A stretch of 64,000 nucleotides of DNA, from NCBI RefSeq assembly GCF_028994775.1, contig NZ_JAJQMN010000008.1:124001-188000 (forward strand). The letters run 5' to 3'. Both the position numbers and the translations under genes were made by a program. This DNA comes from Promicromonospora iranensis. Lineage in GTDB: Bacteria > Actinomycetota > Actinomycetes > Actinomycetales > Cellulomonadaceae. How positions within the stretch are numbered: the first letter of the stretch is position 1; every line of letters begins with the position of its first letter. Of this stretch, positions 17,339 through 27,285 are shown in pieces. Below the pieces are notes generated by a model, which was given only the letters and a program-made list of their open reading frames with translations, was not told the DNA's origin and did no database searches.

Positions 17339-19828
17339 CTACTCGTTGTCTCCACCGGTGCCGAGCGTAGCGTCAACCTGGCCGCCGTCCGCCAGGTCCT
17401 GGGCGTCCGGCCACACCCAGTCCCGTACCTCGGGGATGTCGTCGCCGTGCTCACGGGTCCAGGCACGCGCGCGGAGCCGCGCATCCTGCATGCGCTGACG
17501 CAGTCCGGCCTGGGCGCTCCCGAGCGACGGGACCCGGTCGATGACATCGATCACAAGGTGGTACCGGTCGAGGTCGTTGAGCATGACCATGTCGAACGGC
17601 GTGGTCGTCGTGCCCTCCTCCTTGTACCCGCGCACGTGGAGGTTCGGGTGGCCCGCGCGACGGTAGGTGAGGCGATGGATGAGCCACGGGTAGCCGTGGT
17701 AGGCGAAGATGATCGGCCGGTCGTTGGTGAACAGGCCGTCGAACTGCGAGTCGGTGAGACCGTGCGGGTGCTCGGTGGCGTCCTGCAGCCGCATCAGGTC
17801 GACGACGTTCACCACGCGCACCTTCAGGCCGGGCAGCTCCCGGCGCAGGAGGTCGGCCGCGGCGAGCACCTCCAGCGTCGGCACGTCACCGGCGCAGCCC
17901 AGGACGACGTCCGGCTTCTCACCGGGCTTCTCGGTGCCCGCCCACTCCCAGATGCCGAGCCCGCGCGTGCAGTGCTCGATCGCGGACTCCATGTCGAGGA
18001 AGTTGGGCGCCGGCTGCTTGCCCGCCACCACGACGTTCACGTACTGGCGGCTGCGCAGGCAGTGGTCGTACGTGCTGAGCAGGGTGTTGGCGTCCGGCGG
18101 CAGGTAGACCCGCACGATCTCCGCCTTCTTGTTCACCACGTGGTCGATGAACCCCGGGTCCTGGTGGCTGAACCCGTTGTGGTCCTGCCGCCACACGTGG
18201 CTGGAGAGCAGATAGTTCAGGGAGGCGATCGGTCGTCGCCACGGGATGTGGTTGGTGACCTTGAGCCACTTGGCGTGCTGGTTGAACATCGAGTCGACGA
18301 TGTGGATGAACGCCTCGTAGCTCGTCAGCAGCCCGTGCCGGCCGGTCAGCAGGTAACCCTCGAGCCAGCCCTGCACCTGGTGCTCGCTGAGCATCTCCAT
18401 GACCCGGCCCGCACGGGCCATGTGCTCGTCCACCTCCGGCCCGATGTACTCGGCGTTCCATTGCTTGTCCGTCGCGTCGTACACGGCCTGCAGGCGGTTC
18501 GACGCCGTCTCGTCCGGGCCGAAGATGCGGAAGCTGTTCGGGTTCAGCCGGATCACGTCGGTGAGCCACTGGCCCAGCACGCGCGGCGCCTCCGACGTCG
18601 AGCCGCCCGGTGACGGCACGTCCACCGCGTACTCGCGGAAGTCCGGCAGGCGCAGGTCCTTGAGGAGCAGCCCGCCGTTCGCGTGCGGCGTCGCGCTCAT
18701 CCGCAGGTCGCCCTCGGGCGCCAGCCCGGTGATCTCGGGCAGCACACGGCCGTCGTCGTCGAACAGCTCCTCCGGGCGGTACGACTGAAGCCACGCCTCG
18801 AGGACCTTCAGGTGCTCGTCGGTGTCGCGGGCGCTCGCGAGCGGCACCTGGTGCGCGCGCCACGACCCCGTCGTCTTCTTGCCGTCGATCTCCTCCGGGC
18901 CGCTCCAGCCCTTGGGAGTGCGGAACACGATCATCGGCCAGGCGGGTCGGCTCAGGTCGCCCTTCGCCGCGCGCGCCTTGATCGCGGCGATCTCGTCGAG
19001 CACCTCGTCGAGCAGGGCCGCGAACCGGCGGTGCGTCTCGAGCGGCGGCTCGTCCTGGTCGTACCCGCCCTCGAAGAAGTACGGCTTGTGCCCGTAACCG
19101 ACCATGAGGTCGCGGAGCTCCTGCTCCGGGATGCGCGCCAGGACTGTCGGGTTGGCGATCTTGTAGCCGTTGAGGTGCAGGATCGGCAGCACGACGCCGT
19201 CCTGGGCCGGGTTGAGGAACTTGTTCGAGTGCCAGGAGGTGGCGAGCGGACCGGTCTCGGCCTCGCCGTCACCCACCACCGCCGCGACGAGCAGGTCCGG
19301 GTTGTCGAAGGCCGCGCCGTAGGCGTGGCTGAGGGAGTAGCCGAGCTCGCCGCCCTCGTGGATCGACCCCGGCGTCTCCGGCGCGACGTGGCTGGGGATG
19401 CCGCCCGGGAAGGAGAACTGCCGGAAGAGGCGCTTGACACCCTCGGTGTCCTCGGTGATGTCGCTGTAGACCTCGGAGTAGGTGCCGTCCAGGTACGCCG
19501 AGGCGACCAGGCCGGGACCGCCGTGGCCGGGGCCCGTGACGTAGACCGTCTCCTGCTGCCGCTCCTTGATCGCCCGGTTCAGGTGCGCGTACAGGAAGTT
19601 CAGGCCCGGCGTCGTGCCCCAGTGGCCCAGCAGGCGCGGCTTCACGTGGTCCCGGGTGAGGGGCTCGCGCAGGAGGGGGTTGTCCAGCAGGTAGATCTGG
19701 CCGACCGAGAGGTAGTTCGCGGCCCGCCACCAGGCATGGATGCGCTCCAGGTCGGCAGGTTCGAGCTCGGCGACACCGGTGGCCCGCCATGCGGTGGCCG
19801 GGGCGTCGTTGGCTGCGGTCATGGTCAT
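17339..19828 (-). CDS. xfp: Xylulose-5-phosphate / fructose-6-phosphate phosphoketolase
   Basis: Thiamine-diphosphate enzyme splitting xylulose 5-phosphate (or fructose 6-phosphate) with phosphate into acetyl phosphate and a shorter sugar phosphate. The 829-residue length is typical. Recognisable are [19 protein letters not shown] at the N-terminus, [29 protein letters not shown], the ThDP-Mg motif [19 protein letters not shown], and the [21 protein letters not shown] segment. The ATG lies 8 nt after GGAG. It heads an operon with pta and ackA, so its acetyl phosphate can go straight to ATP and acetate or to acetyl-CoA. Confidence 0.96.
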   Translation of the reverse strand: MTMTAANDAPATAWRATGVAELEPADLERIHAWWRAANYLSVGQIYLLDNPLLREPLTRDHVKPRLLGHWGTTPGLNFLYAHLNRAIKERQQETVYVTGPGHGGPGLVASAYLDGTYSEVYSDITEDTEGVKRLFRQFSFPGGIPSHVAPETPGSIHEGGELGYSLSHAYGAAFDNPDLLVAAVVGDGEAETGPLATSWHSNKFLNPAQDGVVLPILHLNGYKIANPTVLARIPEQELRDLMVGYGHKPYFFEGGYDQDEPPLETHRRFAALLDEVLDEIAAIKARAAKGDLSRPAWPMIVFRTPKGWSGPEEIDGKKTTGSWRAHQVPLASARDTDEHLKVLEAWLQSYRPEELFDDDGRVLPEITGLAPEGDLRMSATPHANGGLLLKDLRLPDFREYAVDVPSPGGSTSEAPRVLGQWLTDVIRLNPNSFRIFGPDETASNRLQAVYDATDKQWNAEYIGPEVDEHMARAGRVMEMLSEHQVQGWLEGYLLTGRHGLLTSYEAFIHIVDSMFNQHAKWLKVTNHIPWRRPIASLNYLLSSHVWRQDHNGFSHQDPGFIDHVVNKKAEIVRVYLPPDANTLLSTYDHCLRSRQYVNVVVAGKQPAPNFLDMESAIEHCTRGLGIWEWAGTEKPGEKPDVVLGCAGDVPTLEVLAAADLLRRELPGLKVRVVNVVDLMRLQDATEHPHGLTDSQFDGLFTNDRPIIFAYHGYPWLIHRLTYRRAGHPNLHVRGYKEEGTTTTPFDMVMLNDLDRYHLVIDVIDRVPSLGSAQAGLRQRMQDARLRARAWTREHGDDIPEVRDWVWPDAQDLADGGQVDATLGTGGDNE

Positions 19829-19987
19829 CGCTCACGCTCCTACGGGGAGTGACGTGCGGGATCTGTGCCGGGTTGGCTGCCAGTTCATTCGAACGCAGAA
19901 CGGCTGGGCACGCGAGACGTGCGGTCTGTGACGAGTCTGACCCGGAGTCACCCGGGCGACCCGTGCGCCGGACACGCCCCCGGCGGT

Positions 19988-19993
19988 TACCGT
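19988..19993 (+). promoter_or_regulatory. -10 box of SURF1 gene, leaderless
   Basis: TACCGT with 7 nt to the ATG at 20001. Confidence 0.55.
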
Positions 19994-20000
19994 TGAGGCT

Positions 20001-20903
20001 ATGCCCGTCAGTGCCCCCAGCACACCCGAGTCGAGGGTGATCGACACCGATCCGCCCCCCGAGCGCCGCACCTTCCTCCAGGTCGCCCGGCAGCCCCGCA
20101 TGATCGGCCTCCTGCTCGTGTTCGTGCTGGCGGCGTTCGTGTGCGGCCGGCTGGGCGCGTGGCAGCTGGACCGCGCCTACGAGCGTGCGGAGCTGGCCGC
20201 GCAGCAGGAGGCCGCCGAGGCCGCCGCTGCGGGCCCGTCGTGGCTGGGGGACGTGCTGGCGCCGCAGCAGAGCTTTCCCGGCGAGCTCGTGGGACGCGAG
20301 GTCCGGGTGGCCGGCGAGTTCGAGGCCGCCGGCTCCCTGCTGGTGCCCGGCCGTGCCCTGGACGGGCACACCGGCTACCTCGTCCTGACCCCCTTCCGGG
20401 TGTCCGACGACGGCACGGGCGGCGAGTCCTGGGCCGACCTGTCCGGCGCGCCGGTGCTCGCGGTCGTCCAGGGCTGGGTGGCCACCCCCGCCGACGCCGC
20501 GGCGCTGGCCCACCCGCAGGGCGAGGTGACGCTGACGGGCTGGCTGCAGGTGGGCGAGTCGACGTCGGGCAGCGCGGCCGTGGTGGACGGGCAGACCGAG
20601 CAGATCGCCCTCAGCGCGCTCGTCAACGAGTGGGGCGGCCCGATCTACACGGGCTACCTCGTGGCGACCCAGGGGCCGGGCTCGCCCGAGAGCGGGGGAG
20701 TCGCGGCCCTGCCCCGCCCCACCATCGACGGCGGTTCGGGCGCCAACCTGCAGAACGTGTTCTACGCGCTCCAGTGGTGGGTGTTCGGCGGGTTCGCCGT
20801 GCTCCTGTGGATCCGCCTGGTCCGCGACGAGATGGCCGGCGGACGCCGGGGCGGCGCACCCACCGACGCCGACACGGGCATCGCCGGACTGCCGTCCGCC
20901 TAG
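20001..20903 (+). CDS. SURF1 family cytochrome oxidase assembly protein
   Basis: A 300-residue membrane protein of the SURF1 family, which helps insert heme during aa3-type cytochrome c oxidase assembly. It has the family topology: one N-terminal helix (about 36-56, ending GRLGAWQLDRAYER, the conserved first motif), a large external loop with VRVAGEF and GYLVLTPFR, and one C-terminal helix (about 250-272, preceded by NLQNVFYALQWWVF). Its 3' end overlaps the convergent PatB-like gene by 4 bp. No oxidase genes are nearby. Confidence 0.9.
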   Translation: MPVSAPSTPESRVIDTDPPPERRTFLQVARQPRMIGLLLVFVLAAFVCGRLGAWQLDRAYERAELAAQQEAAEAAAAGPSWLGDVLAPQQSFPGELVGREVRVAGEFEAAGSLLVPGRALDGHTGYLVLTPFRVSDDGTGGESWADLSGAPVLAVVQGWVATPADAAALAHPQGEVTLTGWLQVGESTSGSAAVVDGQTEQIALSALVNEWGGPIYTGYLVATQGPGSPESGGVAALPRPTIDGGSGANLQNVFYALQWWVFGGFAVLLWIRLVRDEMAGGRRGGAPTDADTGIAGLPSA

Positions 20904-22066
20904 CGGTCCAGGCTCTCCAGCATCCGGGCGGCCGCCTGCTCCAGGATCGGACGCGGCATCCCGGCGTTGAGCCGGACGAAGCCGTGGCCCGCGCCGCCGC
21001 ACTGGCCGCCGTCGACCAGGACGACGTCCGCGTGCTCGCGGAAGTAGCCGGCAATGCCGTCGGCTCCGCCCGGGAGGTCCAGGCCCCGGCAGTCCAGCCA
21101 GGCCAGGTACGTGCCCTCGGGGGCGCGGTAGCCGATCCCCGTCCCGTCGAGCAGCTCGCCCAGCCGGGTGACGTTGCCGTACAGGTAGCCGATGGTGTCG
21201 TCGAGCCAGTCCCGGCCCTCGGCGTACGCGACCCGGTTCGCCAGGACGCCCAGCGTCGACGCGCCCTCCTCGACCCGTTCGCCCACCTCGTGCCAGATTT
21301 TCGCGTCCGCTTCGTTGGACAGGACCATCTGCGCGCACTTGAGACCGGGCAGGTTCCACGCCTTCGAGGCGGAGGTGGCCGTGACGGTGTGCCCCGCCGT
21401 CGTCTCGTTCAGGGACGCGTACGGGACGTGCCGACGCCCCGGGTAGACGAGCGGGGCGTGGATCTCGTCGGAGAAGACCCGCCCGCCGTGGCGGTCCACC
21501 ACCTCGGCGACGGCCAGCATCTCGTCGGGCTCCAGCACGCGGCCGATCGGGTTGTGCGGGTTGCACAGCACCAGCAGGTGGCCCCCCGCGCGGAACGCGG
21601 CGTCGAGCGCGTCGAGGTCGTAGCCGTACCGGCCGTCGGCGTCGCGCAGCATCGGGACCTGGATGACCTCGCGGCGCATCTCGCCCGGCAGCGTGAGGAA
21701 GGGCATGTACGCGGGAGTGGGCAGGATGACCGGCGAACCCGGGCGGGAGAAGTGCGTGATGGTGTGCTCGAGCGCGGTCAGCACGTCGGGCATCGGGCGC
21801 ACCCGTTCCGGGTCGACCTTCCAGGCGTACCGGTCCGCGGCGAACGACGCGTACGCGTCGACCATGCCGGCCACCAGGGACGTCGGGAGGTAGCCGAGCA
21901 TGCTGCGGTCCACGGCGTCGTGCAGCGCGGCGGCGATCGGGGGCGCGACGGGGAAGTCCATCTCCGCGACCCAGGCGCCGATCTTGCCGGGGAAGGCCGT
22001 CCACTTGAGGCTGCCGTTCTCGCGGAGCCGGTCGGCAGTGAGGGAGTCGAAAGCGTGGGCGTTCAC
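20900..22066 (-). CDS. PatB/MalY-type PLP C-S lyase (cystathionine beta-lyase-like)
   Basis: Fold-I aminotransferase-like PLP enzyme, 388 residues, of the MalY/PatB group that cleaves C-S bonds of cystathionine or cysteine conjugates. Landmarks are KIGAWVAEMDFPVAPPI near the N-terminus, LCNPHNPIGRVL (~168-179), VFSDEIHAPLVYPG (~198-210), and the PLP Lys235 in TATSASKAWNLPGLK. RLNAGMPRPILEQA near the end carries the carboxylate-binding Arg region. The start is GTG. A role in methionine or sulfur metabolism is family knowledge; the gene stands alone and overlaps SURF1 at the 3' end. Confidence 0.88.
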   Translation of the reverse strand: MNAHAFDSLTADRLRENGSLKWTAFPGKIGAWVAEMDFPVAPPIAAALHDAVDRSMLGYLPTSLVAGMVDAYASFAADRYAWKVDPERVRPMPDVLTALEHTITHFSRPGSPVILPTPAYMPFLTLPGEMRREVIQVPMLRDADGRYGYDLDALDAAFRAGGHLLVLCNPHNPIGRVLEPDEMLAVAEVVDRHGGRVFSDEIHAPLVYPGRRHVPYASLNETTAGHTVTATSASKAWNLPGLKCAQMVLSNEADAKIWHEVGERVEEGASTLGVLANRVAYAEGRDWLDDTIGYLYGNVTRLGELLDGTGIGYRAPEGTYLAWLDCRGLDLPGGADGIAGYFREHADVVLVDGGQCGGAGHGFVRLNAGMPRPILEQAAARMLESLDR

Positions 22067-22218
22067 CTTCGCATTGAATCAGGTGCGCCACGGCTCCCGT
22101 TCATGGGTCCAGGGATGCGCAAGGATGGGCGGACGACCACCGTCGGCGCTGGTCCTCGGCTCGTGCCGGACCGTTCTGGTCGGTGACCCGCGATAAGCCC
22201 TGAACCGAGAGGACGACG

Positions 22219-23031
22219 ATGACTGACGCCGGACCCTGGACCGGATCCGCCTGGTGGGAGCACCTGGTGCGCGCGGTGCCGCTCGCCGGAGAGGTCGCGC
22301 ACAGCGAGGTACGTGCCGGGCTCGACGCCGGCCTCGAGGCCGCGCTGATGACCGACGGGTTCGTGATGGAGCTGGTCTCGGCGGAGCTCATGGAGCGGGT
22401 CCAGGCCGGGGACGCCGCTGCTCGCGAGGCCATGGTCACGCTGGGTACGGAGCTGGAGGCCGGGCCGCCCGTCGTCAGCGAGGACGTCGTCAGCGCCTAC
22501 CTCATCCATGTCCCGTCGCCCGGCCAGCGCGGCGGGGAGATCGCCGACGGGCTGGGGCCGCGGGTGCGGGCCGCGCTCGACCAGGACCGCGACCACCGGA
22601 ACGAGCCGGCGGTCACCGCGTTCCTCGGGCGGCTGATCCAGGCGGTGCCCGCGCTCCGGCCGCTCGCCGACGCCGAACGCTACGGCTACCACGACGAGGT
22701 GCTGGCGTACCCGTTCCTCGGCGACGTCGCCGAGCGCGAGATCGCGCTGCTCACCGGCGGCGCGTCCCTCGAGATCGACGACGACTGGTCCGAGGAGGAC
22801 CGGGCGGAGGCGCTCCGGTTGTTCACGTCCGACGACCCGGATCCCGCGGCGGAGGTGCGGGCGGTCCTCGACCTCCTCGAGGCGGAGCTCGGGGCGGATC
22901 CCGACGTCGACCGGCTCATCACCACGGCGTTCGTCGAGATGCTGCCCTACGAGGACGAGCCGGGCACCGAGATCGTCGGTCTGCTCGGGCCCGGCCTGCG
23001 GGCGGAGCTGGCCGCGCAGCGGAAGGCGTGA
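22219..23031 (+). CDS. Hypothetical acidic protein with internal duplication
   Basis: I do not recognise this 270-residue protein. It has no signal peptide, membrane segment or known catalytic motif and is rich in Glu, Asp and Ala. Two halves look related: residues ~75-120 (LGTELEAGPPVVSEDVVSAY to GLGPRVRAAL) and ~222-268 (LLEAELGADPDVDRLITTAF to LLGPGLRAEL) align in spacing and ending, suggesting a duplicated helical module. The ATG has an AGAGGA site. A hairpin at 23077-23098 follows. It might be a conserved actinobacterial domain of unknown function. Confidence 0.7.
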   Translation: MTDAGPWTGSAWWEHLVRAVPLAGEVAHSEVRAGLDAGLEAALMTDGFVMELVSAELMERVQAGDAAAREAMVTLGTELEAGPPVVSEDVVSAYLIHVPSPGQRGGEIADGLGPRVRAALDQDRDHRNEPAVTAFLGRLIQAVPALRPLADAERYGYHDEVLAYPFLGDVAEREIALLTGGASLEIDDDWSEEDRAEALRLFTSDDPDPAAEVRAVLDLLEAELGADPDVDRLITTAFVEMLPYEDEPGTEIVGLLGPGLRAELAAQRKA

Positions 23032-23076
23032 CGGCAGGGGGAAGCGACACAGGACGTGGCACAGGGAGACGTGACG

Positions 23077-23098
23077 CGGCCGGGCTCAGGCCCGGCCG
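23077..23098. terminator. Bidirectional terminator hairpin
   Basis: CGGCCGGGC and GCCCGGCCG pair perfectly around a TCAG loop, between two convergent genes ending at 23031 and 23105. Confidence 0.75.
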
Positions 23099-23104
23099 AC
23101 GGCG

Positions 23105-23512
23105 TCAGGCCAGGTAGCGCTTCTCCAGCGCGACGAGCTTCGCGTCGGCCTCGCCGTGGATCTTCTTCTCCAGCACGAACGACATCACCGGAACCACGCC
23201 GGCGAGCACCATCGTGACGAGGCGGCCGAAGCCCCAGCGCATCTTCGACCACAGGTCGGCGACGGTGACCAGGTACGCCACGTAGATCCAGCCGTGGGCG
23301 AACGGCACCCAGGCGATGAACGGCATGACGCCCTCGACGTCGGTCAGCGCACCCAGTCCGTACTTGATGCCCAGCTCGACGCAGAGGATCAGCAGCATGA
23401 CACCGGTGACGAGCGCCATGAAGCGGTAGCGCGCCATGGCGCCGCGCGCCTTGCGGATCGCGGCGGCGGCGGCCTCGGCGGAGATCTCGGGAGCGGTCTG
23501 AGGGGTACTCAC
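23105..23512 (-). CDS. DUF3817 integral membrane protein
   Basis: A 135-residue membrane protein of the DUF3817 (YdzA-like) family. After a short Ala-rich N-terminus come three predicted helices: about 28-47 (FMALVTGVMLLILCVELGIK), 60-85 (IAWVPFAHGWIYVAYLVTVA) and 93-115 (FGRLVTMVLAGVVPVMSFVL), the middle PFAHGWIY motif being characteristic. The GTG at 23512 fits a TATCCT -10 box 8 nt upstream; an ATG at 23518 would be too close to that box. Function is unknown. It is divergent from the ABC exporter genes. Confidence 0.82.
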   Translation of the reverse strand: MSTPQTAPEISAEAAAAAIRKARGAMARYRFMALVTGVMLLILCVELGIKYGLGALTDVEGVMPFIAWVPFAHGWIYVAYLVTVADLWSKMRWGFGRLVTMVLAGVVPVMSFVLEKKIHGEADAKLVALEKRYLA

Positions 23513-23520
23513 AACCATCG

Positions 23521-23526
23521 AGGATA
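23521..23526 (-). promoter_or_regulatory. -10 box of DUF3817 gene, leaderless
   Basis: TATCCT (minus strand) with 8 nt to the GTG at 23512. Confidence 0.5.
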
Positions 23527-23603
23527 TGCCTTTCCCGAGGGTGGTCCTGCCGCCGGCGGACAAGCCGGTGGATAAAGCGTGGATCGATGTCAGTGGTCCT
23601 CCG

Positions 23604-23609
23604 TACGGT
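23604..23609 (+). promoter_or_regulatory. -10 box of ABC exporter operon, leaderless
   Basis: TACGGT with 7 nt to the GTG at 23617, favouring this start over the ATG at 23587. Confidence 0.5.
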
Positions 23610-23616
23610 GTTGCTC

Positions 23617-25428
23617 GTGCGCTCCCTCCCCTTCGCCGATCCCGGCACCCCGCCGCTGCGCGGACCACTCACCCTGCTCCTGTGGCTTGCCCGGAAGCAG
23701 GTGCGGGTGCTGCTCGGGGCGATGTTGTTCGGCGTGGTGGGGTTCACCTGCAGCGCCTTCCAGCCGTTCTTCCTGGGCCGGATCATCGACAGCGCCTCCG
23801 CGTCCGGGCTGGACCGGACCACGTGGACCTGGGCCGGCGTGATGCTCGGCGTCGGCCTGGTGTGGATCGCGTCCAACGCGATAGGGCACCGGTGGGACAT
23901 CGCGGCCTGGATGCAGGCGGCGTTCCGCACGTCCCAGCTGGTGACGCGCACCGTGTCGCGGTCGGGGCACAACATCACCAAGGAGCTGCCCACGGGCGAG
24001 GTGGTGTCATCGGTCGCCAACGACACGATGCGCATCGGCGAGGTCTTCGCCATCGCCGGGCAGACGATCGGCAGCATCACCACCTACGGCATCGTCGTGG
24101 TGCTGATGCTCGACCAGTCGCTCACCCTGGGGCTCGTCATCGCGCTCGGCCTGCCGGTGGTCGCCGCCATCCTCGCCCTGCTGGTCAAGCCGCTGCAGAA
24201 GCGGCAGAAGGACCAGCGCGACGCCCAGGGGCGGCTCACCACGCTCGGCGCGGACACGGTCTCCGGTCTGCGGATCCTGCGCGGCATCGGCGGCGAGAAG
24301 GTCTTCACGGGCCGGTACCGGACGCAGTCGCAGAAGGTGCGCCAGGCCGGCGTCGACGTGGCGGGCACCCAGTCGGTGCTCGACGCCCTGCAGATCCTGC
24401 TGCCGGGACTCTTCATCGCGCTCGTCGTGTACCTCGGCGCGGTCGAGGCCATCGCCGGGCGCATCACCACCGGTCAGCTCGTCGCCTTCTACGGGTACGC
24501 GTCGTTCCTGTCGTGGCCGGTGCACCTCCTCGTGCAGTCGGTCAACGTCGTGACCAAGGCGCACGTCGCGGCCGGCAAGGTGGTCAAGGTGCTGCAGGTC
24601 GTGCCGGCCACCGGCGCGGACGGGTCGACGGCGCCCATGCCGCCGGCCGGCGTCCCGCTGGTCGACGAGACGACCGGCGTCACGCTCCGTGCCGGTCGGA
24701 TCGTCGCCCTGGTGAGCGCGGACCCGGACGAGTCGGCGGACGTCGCGATCCGGATGGGCCGCTTCGACGACCAGGGGGAGGCCGGTACCCCGGTCACGCT
24801 GGGCGGCGTGCGGCTGGCCGATCTCGACAAGGACGAGCTGCGGGAGCGCATCGTCGTCGCCGACGCGACGCCGTCGCTGTTCTCGGGCAGGCTCGCGGGC
24901 GAGCTCGACGTACGGGACTCCGCGGACCGGGAGGCTCTGCTGCGGGCCATGCACATCGCCGACGCGCACGACGTGCTGGACTCGCTGCCCGACGGCATCG
25001 AGGGCGAGATCCCGGAGAAGGGGCGCTCGCTGTCCGGCGGCCAGCGGCAGCGGGTGGCACTGGCCCGGGCGTTGCTCACCGATCCCGAGATCCTGGTGCT
25101 GATCGAGCCGACCTCGGCGGTCGACGCCCACACCGAGGCGCGTATCGCGCAGCGGCTCACCGAGTGGCGTCGTGGCAGGACCACCCTGATCGTCACGGCG
25201 AGCCCTCTGGTGCTCGACCATGTCGACGACGTCATCTTCCTGGAGGACGGGAGCGTCGTCACGCACGGGACGCACCGCGAGCTGCTGGACCTGCCCACCA
25301 CGGCGGAGGGCGGGCAGGAAGCGGCCCGCTACCGCCGCGTCGTGGGCCGGTCGCTGGACGAGGACCTCGACGCCGAGCTCGACAAGCTGCTGGACGCAGC
25401 CAACGCACAGGAAGGAGGCACGGCATGA
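23617..25428 (+). CDS. ABC exporter half with degenerate ATPase (subunit 1)
   Basis: A 603-residue half-transporter: six-helix exporter domain (about 20-310) then a nucleotide-binding domain. The NBD has the canonical signature SLSGGQRQRVALARAL (~470-485) but has lost the other catalytic elements: in place of Walker A it reads ALVSADPDESADVAIRMG with no GxxGxGKS/T, the Q-loop Gln is absent (VVADATPSLFSG), Walker B is altered (ILVLIEPTSAVD, with the catalytic Glu kept but the Asp before it replaced), and the H-loop His is missing (TASPLVLDHVDD). It can therefore complete only one composite site, with its partner encoded next, to which it is coupled by an ATGA overlap. Substrate unknown. Confidence 0.88.
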   Translation: MRSLPFADPGTPPLRGPLTLLLWLARKQVRVLLGAMLFGVVGFTCSAFQPFFLGRIIDSASASGLDRTTWTWAGVMLGVGLVWIASNAIGHRWDIAAWMQAAFRTSQLVTRTVSRSGHNITKELPTGEVVSSVANDTMRIGEVFAIAGQTIGSITTYGIVVVLMLDQSLTLGLVIALGLPVVAAILALLVKPLQKRQKDQRDAQGRLTTLGADTVSGLRILRGIGGEKVFTGRYRTQSQKVRQAGVDVAGTQSVLDALQILLPGLFIALVVYLGAVEAIAGRITTGQLVAFYGYASFLSWPVHLLVQSVNVVTKAHVAAGKVVKVLQVVPATGADGSTAPMPPAGVPLVDETTGVTLRAGRIVALVSADPDESADVAIRMGRFDDQGEAGTPVTLGGVRLADLDKDELRERIVVADATPSLFSGRLAGELDVRDSADREALLRAMHIADAHDVLDSLPDGIEGEIPEKGRSLSGGQRQRVALARALLTDPEILVLIEPTSAVDAHTEARIAQRLTEWRRGRTTLIVTASPLVLDHVDDVIFLEDGSVVTHGTHRELLDLPTTAEGGQEAARYRRVVGRSLDEDLDAELDKLLDAANAQEGGTA

Positions 25429-27170
25429 GCACGGGAAAGATCCTGCCGATCGCCGATGCCGCCGAGACCTGGCGGTACACCCGCACGCTGCTCGCGCGCC
25501 ACAAGTCACCCCTGATCATCATCACCGTGGCGAACACGGTGGCTGCCCTGGCCGGCCTGGTCGGCCCGCTGGTGCTGGGCAAGCTCGTCGACGCGGTCAT
25601 CGGCGGGACCACGATCGAGGTGGCGCGCAACCTGGTGCTCGTCGCGGTCGCGGCCGTGGTGCTGCAGGCGCTGATCACCCGGTTCGCGCAGCGGCGCGCC
25701 ATGGTGTTCGGCGAGACCGTGTTCGCCGACATGCGTGAGGAGTTCGTCGAGACCGTCACCGCGCTGCCGCTGTCCACGGTCGAGACCGCGGGCACCGGCG
25801 ACCTCATCGCCCGCACCACGCGCGACATCAGCCGGATCCAGAACGCGGTGCGCTTCGGCGTGCCGCGCCTGGTGATCGCCGTGGTCACCCTCGTGCTGAC
25901 GGTCGTGATGAGCATGGTCGTGTCACCGCTGGTGGCGCTGGGCATGTTCGTCGGTGTCCCGGTGCTCGTCGCGGTGGCGCGCTGGTACCTCAAACGAGCA
26001 ACGCCTGCCTACCAGCGGGAGTCCGCGGCGTACGCCCGGCTCGACGGCACCGTCACCGAGTCCGTCGAGGGCGCACGCACCATCGACGCTCTGCGGATCG
26101 GCCGCCGGCGGACCACGCGCGGCGACGACGACCTGCAGGAGGCGTTCGAGGCGGAGATCGGCACGCTCAACCTGCGGACCGTGCTGTTCCCGGGTGTGGA
26201 CTTCGCGTTCATGCTCGCGCCCATCACGGTCCTCGTGTGGGGCGGGTTCCTCGCCTCGGAGGGCACGGTGACCATCGGCATGGTCGCCACGATCGTCATG
26301 TACGCCTACCAGCTGCAGGGCCCGATCTGGGAGCTCATCTTCTGGCTCGACGAGATCCAGGTGGCCGCGACGTCCCTGTCGCGGATCATCGGCGTCCGGC
26401 TGGTGCCCGCCGACCGGACGGCCGGCGACGCGCAGCCCACCGACGAGCACGTCCAGGGCACCGGGGTGCGCTACGCCTACCGCGAGGGCACGGACGTGCT
26501 GCACGGCATCGACCTCGACCTCAGGGTGGGGGAGCGGCTGGCGATCGTCGGGCCGTCCGGCTCGGGAAAGTCGACCCTCGGCCGCATGCTGGCCGGCATC
26601 CACCCGCCCACCGGCGGGCAGGTGCTGGTCGGTGGCGTCCCGCTGGTGGACCTGCCGCTGGAGGAGCTGCGCAAGCACGTGGCGCTCGTCACCCAGGAGC
26701 ACCACGTGTTCGTCGGGTCACTGGCGGAGAACCTGCGGCTCGCGAAGATCGACGCGGATGACGACGAGCTGATGGGTGCGCTGCGGGCGGTCGACGCGCA
26801 CGGCTGGGTCGAGTCGCTCGACGACGGCCTCGCGACGGAGATCGGCTCGGGCGGCTACAAGCTCACTCCGGCGCAGGCGCAGCAGATCGCGCTCGCGCGC
26901 CTGGTGCTGCTCGACCCACACACGCTCGTGCTCGACGAGGCCACCTCGTTGCTGGACCCGCGCGCGGCCCGGCACCTGGAGCGTTCGCTCAACGCGGTGC
27001 TCGAGGGGCGCACGGTGGTCGCCATCGCGCACCGCCTGCACACGGCGCACGACGCCGACCGTGTGGCGGTGCTGGACGGTGGCCGCATCACCGAGATCGG
27101 CCCGCACGACGAGCTGGTCGCGGCAGGCGGCGAGTACGCGAAGCTCTGGCACAGCTGGCAGCACGAGTGA
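25425..27170 (+). CDS. ABC exporter half with intact Walker motifs (subunit 2)
   Basis: A 581-residue half-transporter, six helices then an NBD. It has an intact Walker A GPSGSGKST (~376-384), Q-loop VTQEHHVF, Walker B LVLDEATSLLD and H-loop IAHRLHTAHDADRV, but its own signature is degenerate (KLTPAQAQQIALARL instead of LSGGQ). This is the mirror image of subunit 1, so the heterodimer should have one fully canonical ATP site (Walker A/B/H from this subunit, LSGGQ from the partner) and one dead site. The ATG overlaps the preceding stop and has a GAAGGAGG site. Confidence 0.92.
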   Translation: MSTGKILPIADAAETWRYTRTLLARHKSPLIIITVANTVAALAGLVGPLVLGKLVDAVIGGTTIEVARNLVLVAVAAVVLQALITRFAQRRAMVFGETVFADMREEFVETVTALPLSTVETAGTGDLIARTTRDISRIQNAVRFGVPRLVIAVVTLVLTVVMSMVVSPLVALGMFVGVPVLVAVARWYLKRATPAYQRESAAYARLDGTVTESVEGARTIDALRIGRRRTTRGDDDLQEAFEAEIGTLNLRTVLFPGVDFAFMLAPITVLVWGGFLASEGTVTIGMVATIVMYAYQLQGPIWELIFWLDEIQVAATSLSRIIGVRLVPADRTAGDAQPTDEHVQGTGVRYAYREGTDVLHGIDLDLRVGERLAIVGPSGSGKSTLGRMLAGIHPPTGGQVLVGGVPLVDLPLEELRKHVALVTQEHHVFVGSLAENLRLAKIDADDDELMGALRAVDAHGWVESLDDGLATEIGSGGYKLTPAQAQQIALARLVLLDPHTLVLDEATSLLDPRAARHLERSLNAVLEGRTVVAIAHRLHTAHDADRVAVLDGGRITEIGPHDELVAAGGEYAKLWHSWQHE

Positions 27171-27285
27171 CGCGGCGGTGTCCAGGGGAGAGGTCCCCAC
27201 TCGGTTTCCGTGCGTCGGGGCGCCGGATGTGGAACCTTCTCCCGGTCGGCCGCCACAGGGCCGGCATCTCACGAGAGGGAGTCGC

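Noticed and set aside
19269-22091. 940-codon open frame on the minus strand across xfp, SURF1 and the PatB-like gene
   Set aside because: It spans three well-recognised genes in other frames, has shadow composition (Arg/Pro/Gly) and no start context.
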